The translations under genes were made by a program, and so were the position numbers. Below, one piece after another: positions 8,112 to 15,961 of a stretch of 64,000 nucleotides of DNA. The DNA comes from Polyangiaceae bacterium (lineage in GTDB: Bacteria; Myxococcota_A; Polyangia; Polyangiales; Polyangiaceae): NCBI GenBank assembly GCA_013361525.1, contig JABFXY010000169.1, positions 1 through 64,000 of the forward strand, given 5' to 3'. Below the pieces are notes generated by a model. It ran no database searches. It was not told the DNA's origin and saw only the letters and a list, made by a program, of their open reading frames with translations. Positions within the stretch are counted from its first letter, which is position 1; each line of letters begins with the position of its first letter.

Positions 8112-8765
8112 CTACGAGCGGCAAATCGCGGAGCTTCGATAAATCTCGAGGCTGCCGTCCGACGCGACAATGGAGAGCCACGGACAGGGCGGAAGCGGCA
8201 GGTCGACGCAGCAAACACGAATCGGGCGTGCGCGTGCGATGCGCTCGAGGTCTCGCAGGACCTTCTCCAATCGGGCGCCGCTGAACGGACAATAGAGGAA
8301 GAAGACCGAACCAATCGTCATGAGGCTGGTCAGCCGGCCCGCGTCGCCTTCGACGATGGCAACACGCGACCCGCGCAAGCGCTTCAAGAGCTCACGAGAC
8401 GACCGCACCAAATGCGGTTGGACTTCGAGCCCGATGGCGGACGCGCCGCTCAACAAATGCGTCAGCGCGGCGGTCCGTCCCACGCCCGAGCCAATATCGA
8501 CGAATAGGTCTGCCTCGCTCACTTCCGCGAGCGTCACCATCTTCGACACCGTATCGACGGGGCAGGGGAGATAGGGGACACATCCCGACGGAAGCGCGCA
8601 ATCGTCATCCGCGAGCTCACCGAGCCCGAAGATCAGATCGACCCAGGCGTCGCGATAGGCACCCGGGACCTCTGCCTGCGCTGCGCGAAACGCCGCTGGA
8701 CTGACGCGATTCGTCGCGAGGAGCGCACGCATCCGCTCCGCGTCGACCCGGTGTGCCTCGTCCAT
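8112..8765 (-). CDS. Class I SAM-dependent methyltransferase
   Basis: A 217-residue protein with a Rossmann methyltransferase core: motif I 'FVDIGSGVGRTAALTHLLS' at about residues 87-105, an acidic end of strand 2 ('GLEVQP') and 'VEGDAGRL' further on. The segment before motif I ('YLPCPVDTVSKMVTLAEV') resembles the substrate region of DOT1-like or small-molecule methyltransferases, but no substrate can be named. ATG 8765 is preferred over an ATG 48 bases upstream because the added residues are Ser/Arg-rich and look non-coding. It has the same direction as the type VI island, but an 82-bp gap makes co-transcription uncertain. Confidence 0.75.
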   Translation of the reverse strand: MDEAHRVDAERMRALLATNRVSPAAFRAAQAEVPGAYRDAWVDLIFGLGELADDDCALPSGCVPYLPCPVDTVSKMVTLAEVSEADLFVDIGSGVGRTAALTHLLSGASAIGLEVQPHLVRSSRELLKRLRGSRVAIVEGDAGRLTSLMTIGSVFFLYCPFSGARLEKVLRDLERIARARPIRVCCVDLPLPPCPWLSIVASDGSLEIYRSSAICRS

Positions 8766-8845
8766 CGAGCGGGCGAGTATACGAGAGGACCGCGCCGTCG
8801 AAGGCGCGTGCACGATTCGACGCTCCCGCGAAAGCCGCTACGTGC

Positions 8846-9127
8846 TCACTCGGGCTGTGCCTTGGCCGTCTCGCCCGCGTTCGGCTCGCTGTTCAACACC
8901 CAGCCGGAGCTCGTCTGAACGTAAGTTGCACGCTTGTCGCAGCCGCTCACCCCTTGCGTCGCGAGGTTGCCGCCGAGCGTTTGGGTTTGGAGTTGCTCTT
9001 TGGGACAGCCGAGATCGAAGGAGGCGCGGTCCTTCAACCTGGGGATCTCGATTTCCTGAAATCTCTCGGCGAAGCTGGGACCACAACCGACAGACAGGAA
9101 TACGAAGGCGAGCACCAGTCCACGCAT
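8846..9127 (-). CDS. Small hypothetical lipoprotein
   Basis: A 93-residue protein with a short signal (MRGLVLAFVFLSVGC) and lipobox LSVGC at residues 11-15. The mature part contains two more cysteines about 20 residues apart ('DLGCPKEQL...GVSGCDKRAT'). ATG 9127 is selected because AGGAAG lies just upstream and the signal peptide begins there. The 'LGCPKEQL..' segment is reminiscent of a recurrent small-lipoprotein family in myxobacteria, but I cannot name a function. It could follow the lipoprotein gene at 9260-10078 in one transcript. Confidence 0.7.
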   Translation of the reverse strand: MRGLVLAFVFLSVGCGPSFAERFQEIEIPRLKDRASFDLGCPKEQLQTQTLGGNLATQGVSGCDKRATYVQTSSGWVLNSEPNAGETAKAQPE

Positions 9128-9259
9128 GATCTTCCTCCTGGCCAGAGCCGACTCGACTGGTGCCGTACGACCGTCTGGTTCTGGCCGCACCTGCGAGTTT
9201 CGGACATCACAAGCCGAGGAGACGGCGAGGGCGGCGCGCCCGCGGTGCGCGCGCGTCAC

Positions 9260-10078
9260 CTACTGCGTGGCGCATTCATTGAGCGCATGCAACGAAAGGC
9301 CCTGCGCCTTCGAGGAAGCGCTGATGCTGCTCTCGGCCGGCCTGAACCAATAGGTCGGCACCGCGTCGATCCAATACGCGCGGGAGCCATTGAGCGTGGT
9401 CGCGTGCGACATCTGGTTTCCGTAACCGACCCGTTCGTCCACGAAGCATTGGCCGTCACGCGCGGTGACGAACAAAACCTTGTCTCCAATACGATCCGGT
9501 TTGGCGGGGAGCTGTGTCTCGGTACCGGCGACGGTGATCTTGTCGATGCACTCGACATCGCGCAAGAGGAGGCCCTTCGTCGGGGAATACTCCTTCATCC
9601 CGGCTGGTACGCCGTTTTGGACGGAGAGGACCATCGTGCCCACGACGACCTCGCCGTTCAGTTTCGGGTCGAAGAGGAGCGTGGTTTTCGACGGGGGGTC
9701 GAGCTTCTCCGGAATGTCGAACTTGTAGGAGAAGTCGAAGTCTTGGATTTGATATTCGTCCGCCGGGACCGACTGCGCTGTTGGGAGCGGAAACGTGAGC
9801 TTCTTGGGCCCACACGGGGTCTCGTACACGACGTTCACATCGATACCGTCTTTCACCTCCGCCTGCGGAACGTCGACGGCCATCGAGTCGCCTCTGACCC
9901 CTGCAACCTCCAGCGCGGCGTCCTGGTCCCAGCTCGTCCAGTGCGCGAGGAGGCGCGTCGTCATCGGCCGGTCGGGGCGCTTCTTCCCGCACGCGGACAG
10001 CGCGAAGCACGTGACGATCGCGAGGGGAAGGAGCAAGACAGCCGGCGCACGATCCCGATTCCGACTTCGAGGCGACAT
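9260..10078 (-). CDS. Hypothetical lipoprotein, 272 aa
   Basis: The N-terminus (MSPRSRNRDRAPAVLLLPLAIVTCFALSAC) is a classical lipoprotein signal with an Arg-rich n-region and lipobox LSAC at residues 27-30. The mature protein is rich in beta-type segments ('KLTFPLPTAQSVPADEYQIQDFDFSYKFDIPEKLDPP', split over about residues 95-130) and ends 'HALNECATQ'. I see no catalytic motif or known domain. The start at ATG 10078 fits the signal peptide; an upstream frame extension lacks a signal. It precedes the 93-aa lipoprotein on the same strand with 132 bp between them. Confidence 0.75.
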   Translation of the reverse strand: MSPRSRNRDRAPAVLLLPLAIVTCFALSACGKKRPDRPMTTRLLAHWTSWDQDAALEVAGVRGDSMAVDVPQAEVKDGIDVNVVYETPCGPKKLTFPLPTAQSVPADEYQIQDFDFSYKFDIPEKLDPPSKTTLLFDPKLNGEVVVGTMVLSVQNGVPAGMKEYSPTKGLLLRDVECIDKITVAGTETQLPAKPDRIGDKVLFVTARDGQCFVDERVGYGNQMSHATTLNGSRAYWIDAVPTYWFRPAESSISASSKAQGLSLHALNECATQ

Positions 10079-10217
10079 GGCCCACTGTACGTCGACAGAG
10101 GCGCCCCGTGCCCCTCGGGTTTCAACACCTGAAAAGCGTACGTAATCAGGGAGATTGTGCCGCTCTCCTCGGGTTTCGAGGGTAGCGGGAAGGGCCTTCG
10201 GGTGCTCCACTCACGCC

Positions 10218-10880
10218 GTGGGCCACAAGACCAGTCCCTACCGTGCCGCGCCCGAGCCGGCGCGAACGGTCGAGCTCGCTCCGCGGCTGCTCGCCACGAT
10301 TGCGTACGCGAGCCTCGCACTGGTCTCTGGAGCCGGCGCTGTCGCCGCGGTCGGTTCGGCCATCGCCCTGTTGAGAGAGGGTAGGGGCGACCACCTACTA
10401 TCGAGCATTGCGCTCTCGTACGTCGGGTTCTTCACCGCGGTCGCGGCGTGGTACCTGGCACGAAGGGCGTTCGCGATCGGCACTGCGCTGCGTCACCCGG
10501 AGAAGAGGACCGTCCTGACGCCACACGCGCTGCATTTGCGGCCGCTCTGGGCCGAAGTTCACCCGACGGTCGAGGGCTCGAACGAGCTCGTGCGCGTGCC
10601 CCTCCGGTCGATCGTCGGTTGGTGCAAGGACCCGCTCCACGTCGCCTGGAGGGGCCCCGATGGGGCGCTGATTGTCGGCAAGCTGAAGCCTTGTCCGGGT
10701 TTGGATCTCAAAGTCCTCGCCGAGGCGATGGAGGGCCGGCTTCCCATTCCGACGAGCCTTCAACGGTTCGGCCAGCTGCGGAAAAGGCGGTTGCCCAATC
10801 CGGCCACCGAGGTTCCGCCGCGCTCCAACAAGCGGGCGCTCGCCGCGGATGCCCAGCCTCGACTTCATCTCAAACGTTGA
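10218..10880 (+). CDS. Two-helix membrane protein with PH-like C-terminal part, unknown function
   Basis: With the GTG at 10218 the protein has 220 residues; a TTG at 10155 would add 21 and cannot be excluded. Two hydrophobic helices occupy about residues 22-50 and 63-85. The soluble part that follows ('KRTVLTPHALHLRPLWAEVHPTVEG...ELVRVPLRSIVGWCKDP') has the strand pattern of bacterial PH-like membrane proteins. A basic tail (RKRRLPN) ends it. The 3' end overlaps the convergent exonuclease III gene by 11 bp. Function unknown; the PH-like reading is an inference from strand pattern only. Confidence 0.62.
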   Translation: MGHKTSPYRAAPEPARTVELAPRLLATIAYASLALVSGAGAVAAVGSAIALLREGRGDHLLSSIALSYVGFFTAVAAWYLARRAFAIGTALRHPEKRTVLTPHALHLRPLWAEVHPTVEGSNELVRVPLRSIVGWCKDPLHVAWRGPDGALIVGKLKPCPGLDLKVLAEAMEGRLPIPTSLQRFGQLRKRRLPNPATEVPPRSNKRALAADAQPRLHLKR

Positions 10881-11637
10881 ACCGAACGAGCACAGGAACA
10901 TGGTCCGAGGGCTTCGGCAGAGCCATGACGCTGCGATCGTGTGTGGCATCGACGGTGCGGCCGGCCAGGGATCTGGATGCGAAGATGTAATCGAGCCGCA
11001 TTCCGTAATTGCGCTTCATTGCCCACGTCGCGTTTGGAAACCAGGTGAAATGACCACCACCTTCTTCGACGCGACGGAAGCAATCGGCGAATCGGCCCCC
11101 GACGAGGCGCCGAAACGCAAGGTCCTCTGGCCTTCCCGGGTGCACGTCCGGATCGCTGATGAGCTTCGGTGAGGCGTAATCTCGTTCGTCGAAACAGATA
11201 TTGAAGTCGCCTGCCAGCACGACCTCCGCATCGGCGGCAAAGCGGTCATCATGGTCGGCGCGGAGCGCGTCCAAGAACGCTGCTTTGCCAATCTTCGTGC
11301 GCGTCGGGACGTACACCGTGTCGACCCATCTTGTTCCGACTCGGCCGAGGAGGCGCCTTCCCGGCGCCTTGTCCTCTTGGAACGTGATGATGCCGGACAC
11401 GATCTCGGCAATCGGATCGAGGCTCGCAATGGCGACGCCGGCGTACCCGCCGGTTCCGACCGTCGCGAGGTGGTATCCCCGCTGCTCGAACGGCGCCCGA
11501 GGAAACGCCGCTTCGCTCACGCGCGTCTCCTGCAGGCACAGAACATCGGGTTTGGTCTCGTCCACGAAGCGAAGCACGTTCGGAAGGCGAACCTTCAGCG
11601 AGTTGACGTTCCACGTCGCGATCGACCAGGTGCTCAT
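10870..11637 (-). CDS. xth: Exodeoxyribonuclease III
   Basis: This 255-residue protein is a full-length AP endonuclease/3'-5' exonuclease of the ExoIII family (endonuclease/exonuclease/phosphatase fold). Visible catalytic signatures are 'TWNVNSLKVR' (residues 8-17), 'LCLQETR' with Glu37, 'GDFNI' with Asp144 and Asn146, and the C-terminal 'SDHVPV' with Asp245-His246. The product nicks DNA 5' to abasic sites during base excision repair. ATG 11637 gives the usual family N-terminus; a longer frame adds 25 unrelated residues. It is divergent from the VOC gene, 56 bp apart. Confidence 0.93.
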   Translation of the reverse strand: MSTWSIATWNVNSLKVRLPNVLRFVDETKPDVLCLQETRVSEAAFPRAPFEQRGYHLATVGTGGYAGVAIASLDPIAEIVSGIITFQEDKAPGRRLLGRVGTRWVDTVYVPTRTKIGKAAFLDALRADHDDRFAADAEVVLAGDFNICFDERDYASPKLISDPDVHPGRPEDLAFRRLVGGRFADCFRRVEEGGGHFTWFPNATWAMKRNYGMRLDYIFASRSLAGRTVDATHDRSVMALPKPSDHVPVLVRFNV

Positions 11638-11657
11638 CGCTTCGTGTGCTTCTGAGA

Positions 11658-11687
11658 TTGGCGCATCGCGGAAGGCAACGATACCCT
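11658..11687 (+). promoter_or_regulatory. Candidate promoter for a leaderless VOC-family mRNA
   Basis: TTGGCG (11658-11663), an 18-bp spacer and TACCCT (11682-11687) are followed by only six bases before ATG 11694. A sigma-70-type promoter here would place the transcript start at or next to the ATG, giving a leaderless mRNA. The string TACCCTGGCGCC is repeated exactly before the kinase start at 32998. Confidence 0.45.
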
Positions 11688-11693
11688 GGCGCC

Positions 11694-12068
11694 ATGCTCG
11701 GAAACCAGACATTGACCGCGTTCGTCGCGACCGCCGATGCGACGCGTGCGAAGGCCTTCTACGGCGACGTCCTCGGCCTCGAGCTGACGAGCGAGGACCC
11801 TTTCGCGATCGTGTTCCGCGCCGCCAATGCCACGGTGCGGGTGCAGAAGGTCACGAGTCTCACTCCTCAACCATTTACGGCCTTGGGATGGGCGGTCGAC
11901 GATATCGCCGCGATTGCGGCTGCGCTCGTCCAGCGTGGCGTACGACTCGAGCGTTACGAAGGCATGGGGCAGGACGAGACCGGCATTTGGACATCGCCGG
12001 GCGGCGCGCGCGTCGCTTGGTTCAAGGACCCCGACGGGAACGTCTTGTCGGTGACGCAGCACCCATAG
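11694..12068 (+). CDS. VOC (glyoxalase/bleomycin resistance) family protein
   Basis: A 124-residue protein with the paired beta-alpha-beta-beta-beta units of the vicinal oxygen chelate fold: 'TAFVATADATRAKAFYGDVLGLELTSE' at the N-terminus and 'GARVAWFKDPDGNVLSVTQ' at the C-terminus. The latter has the usual 'F.DPDGN.l.l' ending of the family. Members are metal-dependent lyases, dioxygenases or drug-binding proteins; the substrate cannot be read from sequence. It begins at ATG 11694 without a clear Shine-Dalgarno, consistent with the leaderless promoter reading. Its stop lies eight bases from that of the convergent serine hydrolase. Confidence 0.85.
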   Translation: MLGNQTLTAFVATADATRAKAFYGDVLGLELTSEDPFAIVFRAANATVRVQKVTSLTPQPFTALGWAVDDIAAIAAALVQRGVRLERYEGMGQDETGIWTSPGGARVAWFKDPDGNVLSVTQHP

Positions 12069-12076
12069 CGATCCTC

Positions 12077-13357
12077 TCAGCGCAAGACCCCGTAAATCGC
12101 CTCCCGCACCTCATGCGGGTACTTGCCAATCATCCCCTCGAATGCGGTATTCGTCAGGACGACGATGGTGAGCTCGGCGGCGCGGTCGATCGACCACGTG
12201 TGCCCATACGCGCCGCCCCAATCGATGGATCCGGCGCTGGCGTGCTCTTTGGCAAGCTTCGGATCGACGAGGACTGCCCCGATGAGGCCGAACCCCCAAC
12301 CCGGCCCGCGGAAGGTGTCGAGCTCGCCAATCGCGTTGTCGAACAGTGCGTTTGCGGTGGGCTCTTTCAAGAGTGGGGCGCCGCCGGTGCGAAGCACCTC
12401 CAACAATCGCAGGTAGTCGTCGGCCGTGCCGACCATGCCGGCGCCCCCTGAAAAGTAGGCGCCTTTGTCGAGCGCACGCCCGGGTGAGAAGTCGACCGTG
12501 CTGGCGGCGAAGGGATTCTGAAATGAGGCCGTCATTCGTACCGGCTCGGGTTTTCCGTCGGCGTACGGGGTGGCGAGACGCGAAGGCTCGGTCGCGATGA
12601 AGCTCGTGTCCTTCATCCCCACGGGATTCGTCACGAGGTTTCGAATGGCGCTTTCGAGGTCCTGATGGGTGACCTTCTCGATGACGCGGCCGAGAACATC
12701 GATCGATAGCGAATAGTTCCAGGCTGCACCCGGCGCCGACAATAGTGGCGCCTCTGCCAGGCGGCGGAGGTTCTCGTCGAGCGTGATCCCGGACGCGTCC
12801 ATTCCGTCCGATACGCCGAGCTTGTGGTACGGGCCGTCGGCCGGCTCGGCGAATCGATATCCCAACCCCGACGTGTGCGTGAGGAGCTGTCGGAGCGTGA
12901 TGGGTGGGGACGTCTTGTCGGCGAGCCGGGGTCGAAACTCGGGCAACCAATTGGTGACCGGCGCATCGAGATCGACCGCACCTCGATCGGCGAGCCTGAG
13001 AAGCGCGACGGCGACGATCGGCTTCGTCAAGGACGCGAATCGGTGGACGGTGTCCACGGCCATCGGCTGCTGCGCCTCGCGATCGGCGTATCCGTGCGCC
13101 TTTCGATAGACGATTTCACCTCGGTGGGCGACGACCATGACGGTGCCGACGATCCTGTGCTCGTCGACCGCTCGTTGCGCGACGGCGTCGAGTCGCTGCT
13201 CGAGCGCGCCGCGAACGGCGTCGTGTTCGGCGCCCGCCTGCTGGTCCGAAGCATGCTGTTGGGGGTGTGGCCCTTCGGTGGATGCGCCGCACCCGAGGTG
13301 GGTGAGCGCGAGGCCGGTGAGCGTGAGCGAGAGTGAGAGTGAGAGCGAGGTGTGCAT
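12077..13357 (-). CDS. Serine hydrolase of the beta-lactamase/class C (PBP-like) family, lipoprotein
   Basis: A 426-residue protein. The signal (MHTSLSLSLSLTLTGLALTHLGC) ends in a lipobox with Cys23. A class C beta-lactamase/esterase domain carries the catalytic SxxK as SLTK (residues 109-112) in 'FASLTKPIVAVALLRLADRG'. A YxN-like Tyr motif ('WNYSLSIDVLG') follows, and 'GGAYGHTWSID' near the C-terminus sits where the KTG-equivalent triad is expected. The family includes esterases, DD-peptidases and beta-lactamases, and true lactamase activity is not implied. The gene is divergent from a LysR regulator, 57 bp apart, the same geometry as ampC/ampR, so regulation by that LysR protein is plausible. 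Confidence 0.88.
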   Translation of the reverse strand: MHTSLSLSLSLTLTGLALTHLGCGASTEGPHPQQHASDQQAGAEHDAVRGALEQRLDAVAQRAVDEHRIVGTVMVVAHRGEIVYRKAHGYADREAQQPMAVDTVHRFASLTKPIVAVALLRLADRGAVDLDAPVTNWLPEFRPRLADKTSPPITLRQLLTHTSGLGYRFAEPADGPYHKLGVSDGMDASGITLDENLRRLAEAPLLSAPGAAWNYSLSIDVLGRVIEKVTHQDLESAIRNLVTNPVGMKDTSFIATEPSRLATPYADGKPEPVRMTASFQNPFAASTVDFSPGRALDKGAYFSGGAGMVGTADDYLRLLEVLRTGGAPLLKEPTANALFDNAIGELDTFRGPGWGFGLIGAVLVDPKLAKEHASAGSIDWGGAYGHTWSIDRAAELTIVVLTNTAFEGMIGKYPHEVREAIYGVLR

Positions 13358-13399
13358 GTTGGCTCCTAGATTTCGCGCCAAGTTTTCGCACCCGGGCTA

Positions 13400-13409
13400 T
13401 TGTCGACAA
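13400..13409. promoter_or_regulatory. Palindrome between the divergent serine hydrolase and LysR genes
   Basis: TTGTCGACAA is a perfect 10-bp palindrome five bases before the LysR start codon, in the 57-bp divergent spacer. Position and symmetry suit an operator for autoregulation by the LysR protein. The usual LysR T-N11-A box is not obvious. Confidence 0.35.
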
Positions 13410-13414
13410 GCGGC

Positions 13415-14338
13415 ATGAAACGAAGAACAGTGTTTCGATCTGGAAACAAAGTCGGGCTCGAGCTCACGCGCATCTTCGTCAAGGTCGTCGAGCGCGGCAG
13501 CTTCTCGCGCGCGGCCGAGACGTTGAGGCTTCCGAAGTCGACGGTCAGCAAATCCATTGCGCGCCTGGAGCGAGAGCTCGACGTGAAGCTCCTGGTCCGC
13601 ACGACGCGGGCGGTGGCTCCGACCGCCGCGGGGCGCGCCTACTTCGACCAGTGCGCGGGACCGATCGAAGCGCTGGACCTCGCACACAAGTCCATCGCGA
13701 GCCGAGACCGCGAGGTCTCGGGACACCTGCGCATCACCGCGCCGGAGGACTACGGCGCTCACGTGGTGTCGCCTGCCATCGCGGAGCTCGTCGTTCACTA
13801 CCCCGGGCTCTCGTTCGAGGTCCGCTATACGGACGAGGTTGTGGATCTCGTCCGCGACGGGTTCGATTTGGCGATCCGCCTCGGGAAGCTCAAAGCCAGC
13901 AGGCTGTACGCGCGTCGCCTGGGGGAGAGCTCGCTCATTGCCGTCGCCTCGCCGGCATACCTCGAGCAAGCGCCGCCGCTGCTTCGCCCGGCCGATCTCT
14001 TGAATCACGCATGCCTGAGCATCACCGCAGGCGCCGCGGACTGGACATTGCTCGGGCCCCGCGGCCGCGTCCGCGTGCCGGTTCAATCGCGGATCCTCTG
14101 CAACCAGATGTCGAGCCTCGTGCAGATGGCGACACGCGGGGCGGGTGTCGCATTGGTGCCCTCGTTCTTGTGCCGGGCGGAAATCGAGGCTGGTCAGCTC
14201 GTGCGGGCTCTACCGGCGTGGGGTCGGCCGGGGATGCAGGTCTCATTGGCGGCACCGCTGCCCTCGTCAGCTTCGGCGCGGCTGAAGGTCGTCATGGATC
14301 ACCTATCGGCGGCGATTCCGCGTGCGCTCTCCGCCTGA
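13415..14338 (+). CDS. LysR-family transcriptional regulator
   Basis: The 307-residue protein has an N-terminal winged helix-turn-helix (about residues 12-70: 'LTRIFVKVVERGSFSRAAETLRLPKSTVSKSIARLE') and a C-terminal substrate-binding domain. The latter contains 'VSGHLRITAPEDYGAHVVSPAI' and 'DLVRDGFDLAIRLGKL', typical of the DsdC/CrgA-like group. It probably controls the divergent beta-lactamase-like gene 57 bp away and itself. ATG 13415 gives the family N-terminus; an upstream ATG at 13400 is embedded in the palindrome. Effector unknown. Confidence 0.93.
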   Translation: MKRRTVFRSGNKVGLELTRIFVKVVERGSFSRAAETLRLPKSTVSKSIARLERELDVKLLVRTTRAVAPTAAGRAYFDQCAGPIEALDLAHKSIASRDREVSGHLRITAPEDYGAHVVSPAIAELVVHYPGLSFEVRYTDEVVDLVRDGFDLAIRLGKLKASRLYARRLGESSLIAVASPAYLEQAPPLLRPADLLNHACLSITAGAADWTLLGPRGRVRVPVQSRILCNQMSSLVQMATRGAGVALVPSFLCRAEIEAGQLVRALPAWGRPGMQVSLAAPLPSSASARLKVVMDHLSAAIPRALSA

Positions 14339-14672
14339 GGCACGAGGAGCGCACAACGCAACAAGCCTCAACCTGAGGGCGCCGTCATGTGTCCGAGAAG
14401 GCCTCGATTCGAACGGCCTGGAGACGGCGTGCTATGGCGCGCGATTTCAGCTGAAACGCCGCTCGATTTGCATGACGTCGTCGTCAGGCACGCGCATGCA
14501 ATGGCGACTTGCGGCTTCGCGGTCTCATGAGAGAAAGGCTCCCTGCTGCGCCGTCTGTCCGACTTATTTTTCGAAACGATGCTCAGGGGGGCGTGACAAG
14601 CTCGTTCGCACAACCAACCTGAAAGAGTCCGATGTGACAGTCGTTAGGGGGGGAGACGGGGGAAGCCGAGCA
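14339..14672. other. 334-bp intergenic stretch without a supported gene
   Basis: No reading frame here looks coding; the minus-strand frame at 14368-14613 is cysteine/serine-rich with no recognisable features. A relatively AT-rich patch (about 14568-14582) and an oligo-G run at 14646-14652 are the only striking features. A promoter for the nucleoside hydrolase probably lies in the second half. Confidence 0.5.
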
Positions 14673-15836
14673 GTGAGGAAATCAAAACACACCGCGACAC
14701 GCGGCAACGCTGACGTTCCAATTCATCCGGGTCCCGCCGCGGTCGCGTTCGCGTCCGTCGCGCTGGCCCTTTTCACGGGCTGCGGAGCCCCGGCCGACGC
14801 CGTCGAGGACATCGACGACGAGTCGACCGCGGTAGCAGAGAGCGAGCTTTGTGAGCGCGACCCCATGCCGGTGATCTTCGACACCGACATGGACTTCGAC
14901 GACGCGTCCGCGCTCGCGTTCCTCTGCCAGGAGCACAAGCAGGGGCGCATCGATCTCCGTGCCGTCACGGTCACGAACAACGGTGTGGGCCTGCCCGGCA
15001 GCGCAATCAGGCACGCACGATGTGTGCTCGCTGCTTGCGGCCTCACGGACATTCCGGTCGCGGATGGCTCCCCGGTAGGTGTGCACCCGGCCCCGATCGA
15101 GCTGAGCGGGGCGATCGAAATCACGCTCGAGGGCGCGTTCGTCGGCTGCACCGAGAGCACGGCACCCGCCGATGTGAGCGCCGCCGAGCTCATCGTCGAC
15201 ACCATCGACGCCTCGCACGACGACGTGACGATCCTGACGACCGGACCGCTGAGCAACCTCGCGGAGGCCTTGGAGCTCGCCGACGACGACGGGTACAACC
15301 TGGCGCGCGACATCGAGGCCGCGTACGTCATGGGCGGCGCGGTCGGCGTGCCCGGGAACCTGTTCGGATCGGCAGCGGTTGGATTCGACAACTCGCAGGA
15401 ATTCAATATCTGGGCAGATCCTCCTGCCGCCGAGGCCGTCTTTGACCAAATGGGGAATTGGGACGTGCACATGGTTCCGCTCGACGCAACCAACCACGTG
15501 CCCATCACGCAGGCGTTCGTCACGGCGCTCGGTGCGGACATGACGACGCCCGAGGCTCAGCTGGTCCATACGATCGTGACGCAGCCCATTCCGCAAATCG
15601 GCATCTCGCAGGGGCTCTTCTTCTGGTGGGACCCGCTCGCGGCGGTGAGTATGACCCGCAATGACGACGAGATCGTCGAGTTCGAGAAGAAGAAGATTCG
15701 CGTCGTTCAGGACGGGGTTCAGTCCGGTCGCACGAAGGTACATAACCAGGGCGACAAGCTGCGCGTCGGAATGAGCGCTGATTCCGAGTTGTTCGAAGAA
15801 GCGTTCTTAGACGGCCTCAACGGTCGCGCGCCGTAG
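14673..15836 (+). CDS. Secreted inosine-uridine-type nucleoside hydrolase, lipoprotein
   Basis: The 387-residue protein starts at GTG 14673, which has a GGGGGAAG Shine-Dalgarno; in-frame starts further upstream give no signal peptide. A lipobox (FTGC, Cys37) precedes an acidic linker. The nucleoside hydrolase N-terminal motif appears as 'FDTDMDFDDASAL' (about residues 69-81), giving the Asp cluster that binds Ca2+. Family features 'TGPLSNLAEAL' and 'YVMGGAV' follow, and 'EFNIWADPPAAEAVF' carries the conserved EFN(I)xxDP. Such enzymes cleave the N-glycosidic bond of ribonucleosides. As a lipoprotein it would salvage extracellular or periplasmic nucleosides. Confidence 0.9.
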   Translation: MRKSKHTATRGNADVPIHPGPAAVAFASVALALFTGCGAPADAVEDIDDESTAVAESELCERDPMPVIFDTDMDFDDASALAFLCQEHKQGRIDLRAVTVTNNGVGLPGSAIRHARCVLAACGLTDIPVADGSPVGVHPAPIELSGAIEITLEGAFVGCTESTAPADVSAAELIVDTIDASHDDVTILTTGPLSNLAEALELADDDGYNLARDIEAAYVMGGAVGVPGNLFGSAAVGFDNSQEFNIWADPPAAEAVFDQMGNWDVHMVPLDATNHVPITQAFVTALGADMTTPEAQLVHTIVTQPIPQIGISQGLFFWWDPLAAVSMTRNDDEIVEFEKKKIRVVQDGVQSGRTKVHNQGDKLRVGMSADSELFEEAFLDGLNGRAP

Positions 15837-15840
15837 CGAC

Positions 15841-15880
15841 CGGGCCGCGCTCCGCACGTCCGGCGCTGGCGCGCGGCCCG
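15841..15880 (+). terminator. GC-rich hairpin just after the nucleoside hydrolase
   Basis: CGGGCCGCGC (15841-15850) pairs perfectly with GCGCGGCCCG (15871-15880) around a 20-base loop. The hairpin starts five bases after the stop codon. No T-tract follows, so if it ends transcription it does so inefficiently or with help; it could also protect the 3' end. Confidence 0.4.
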
Positions 15881-15905
15881 TACGGCAAACAGTGAGTTGG
15901 GGTTA

Positions 15906-15928
15906 CGGCATTATGTCGCGTAATGCCG
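15906..15928. promoter_or_regulatory. Near-perfect 23-bp inverted repeat upstream of the prenyl synthase-like gene
   Basis: Two ten-base arms, CGGCATTATG and CGTAATGCCG, flank TCG; nine of ten positions pair. It ends 33 bases before ATG 15962, in a spacer with no T-tract, so an operator is more likely than a terminator. No regulator gene is next to it. Confidence 0.5.
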
Positions 15929-15961
15929 AGATGTACCGATTTTGTGCTTACGAGGTGCAGT

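Noticed and set aside
14368..14613. Minus-strand 81-residue frame in the intergenic gap
   Set aside because: No homology cue, no ribosome site and a low-complexity Ser/Arg composition.
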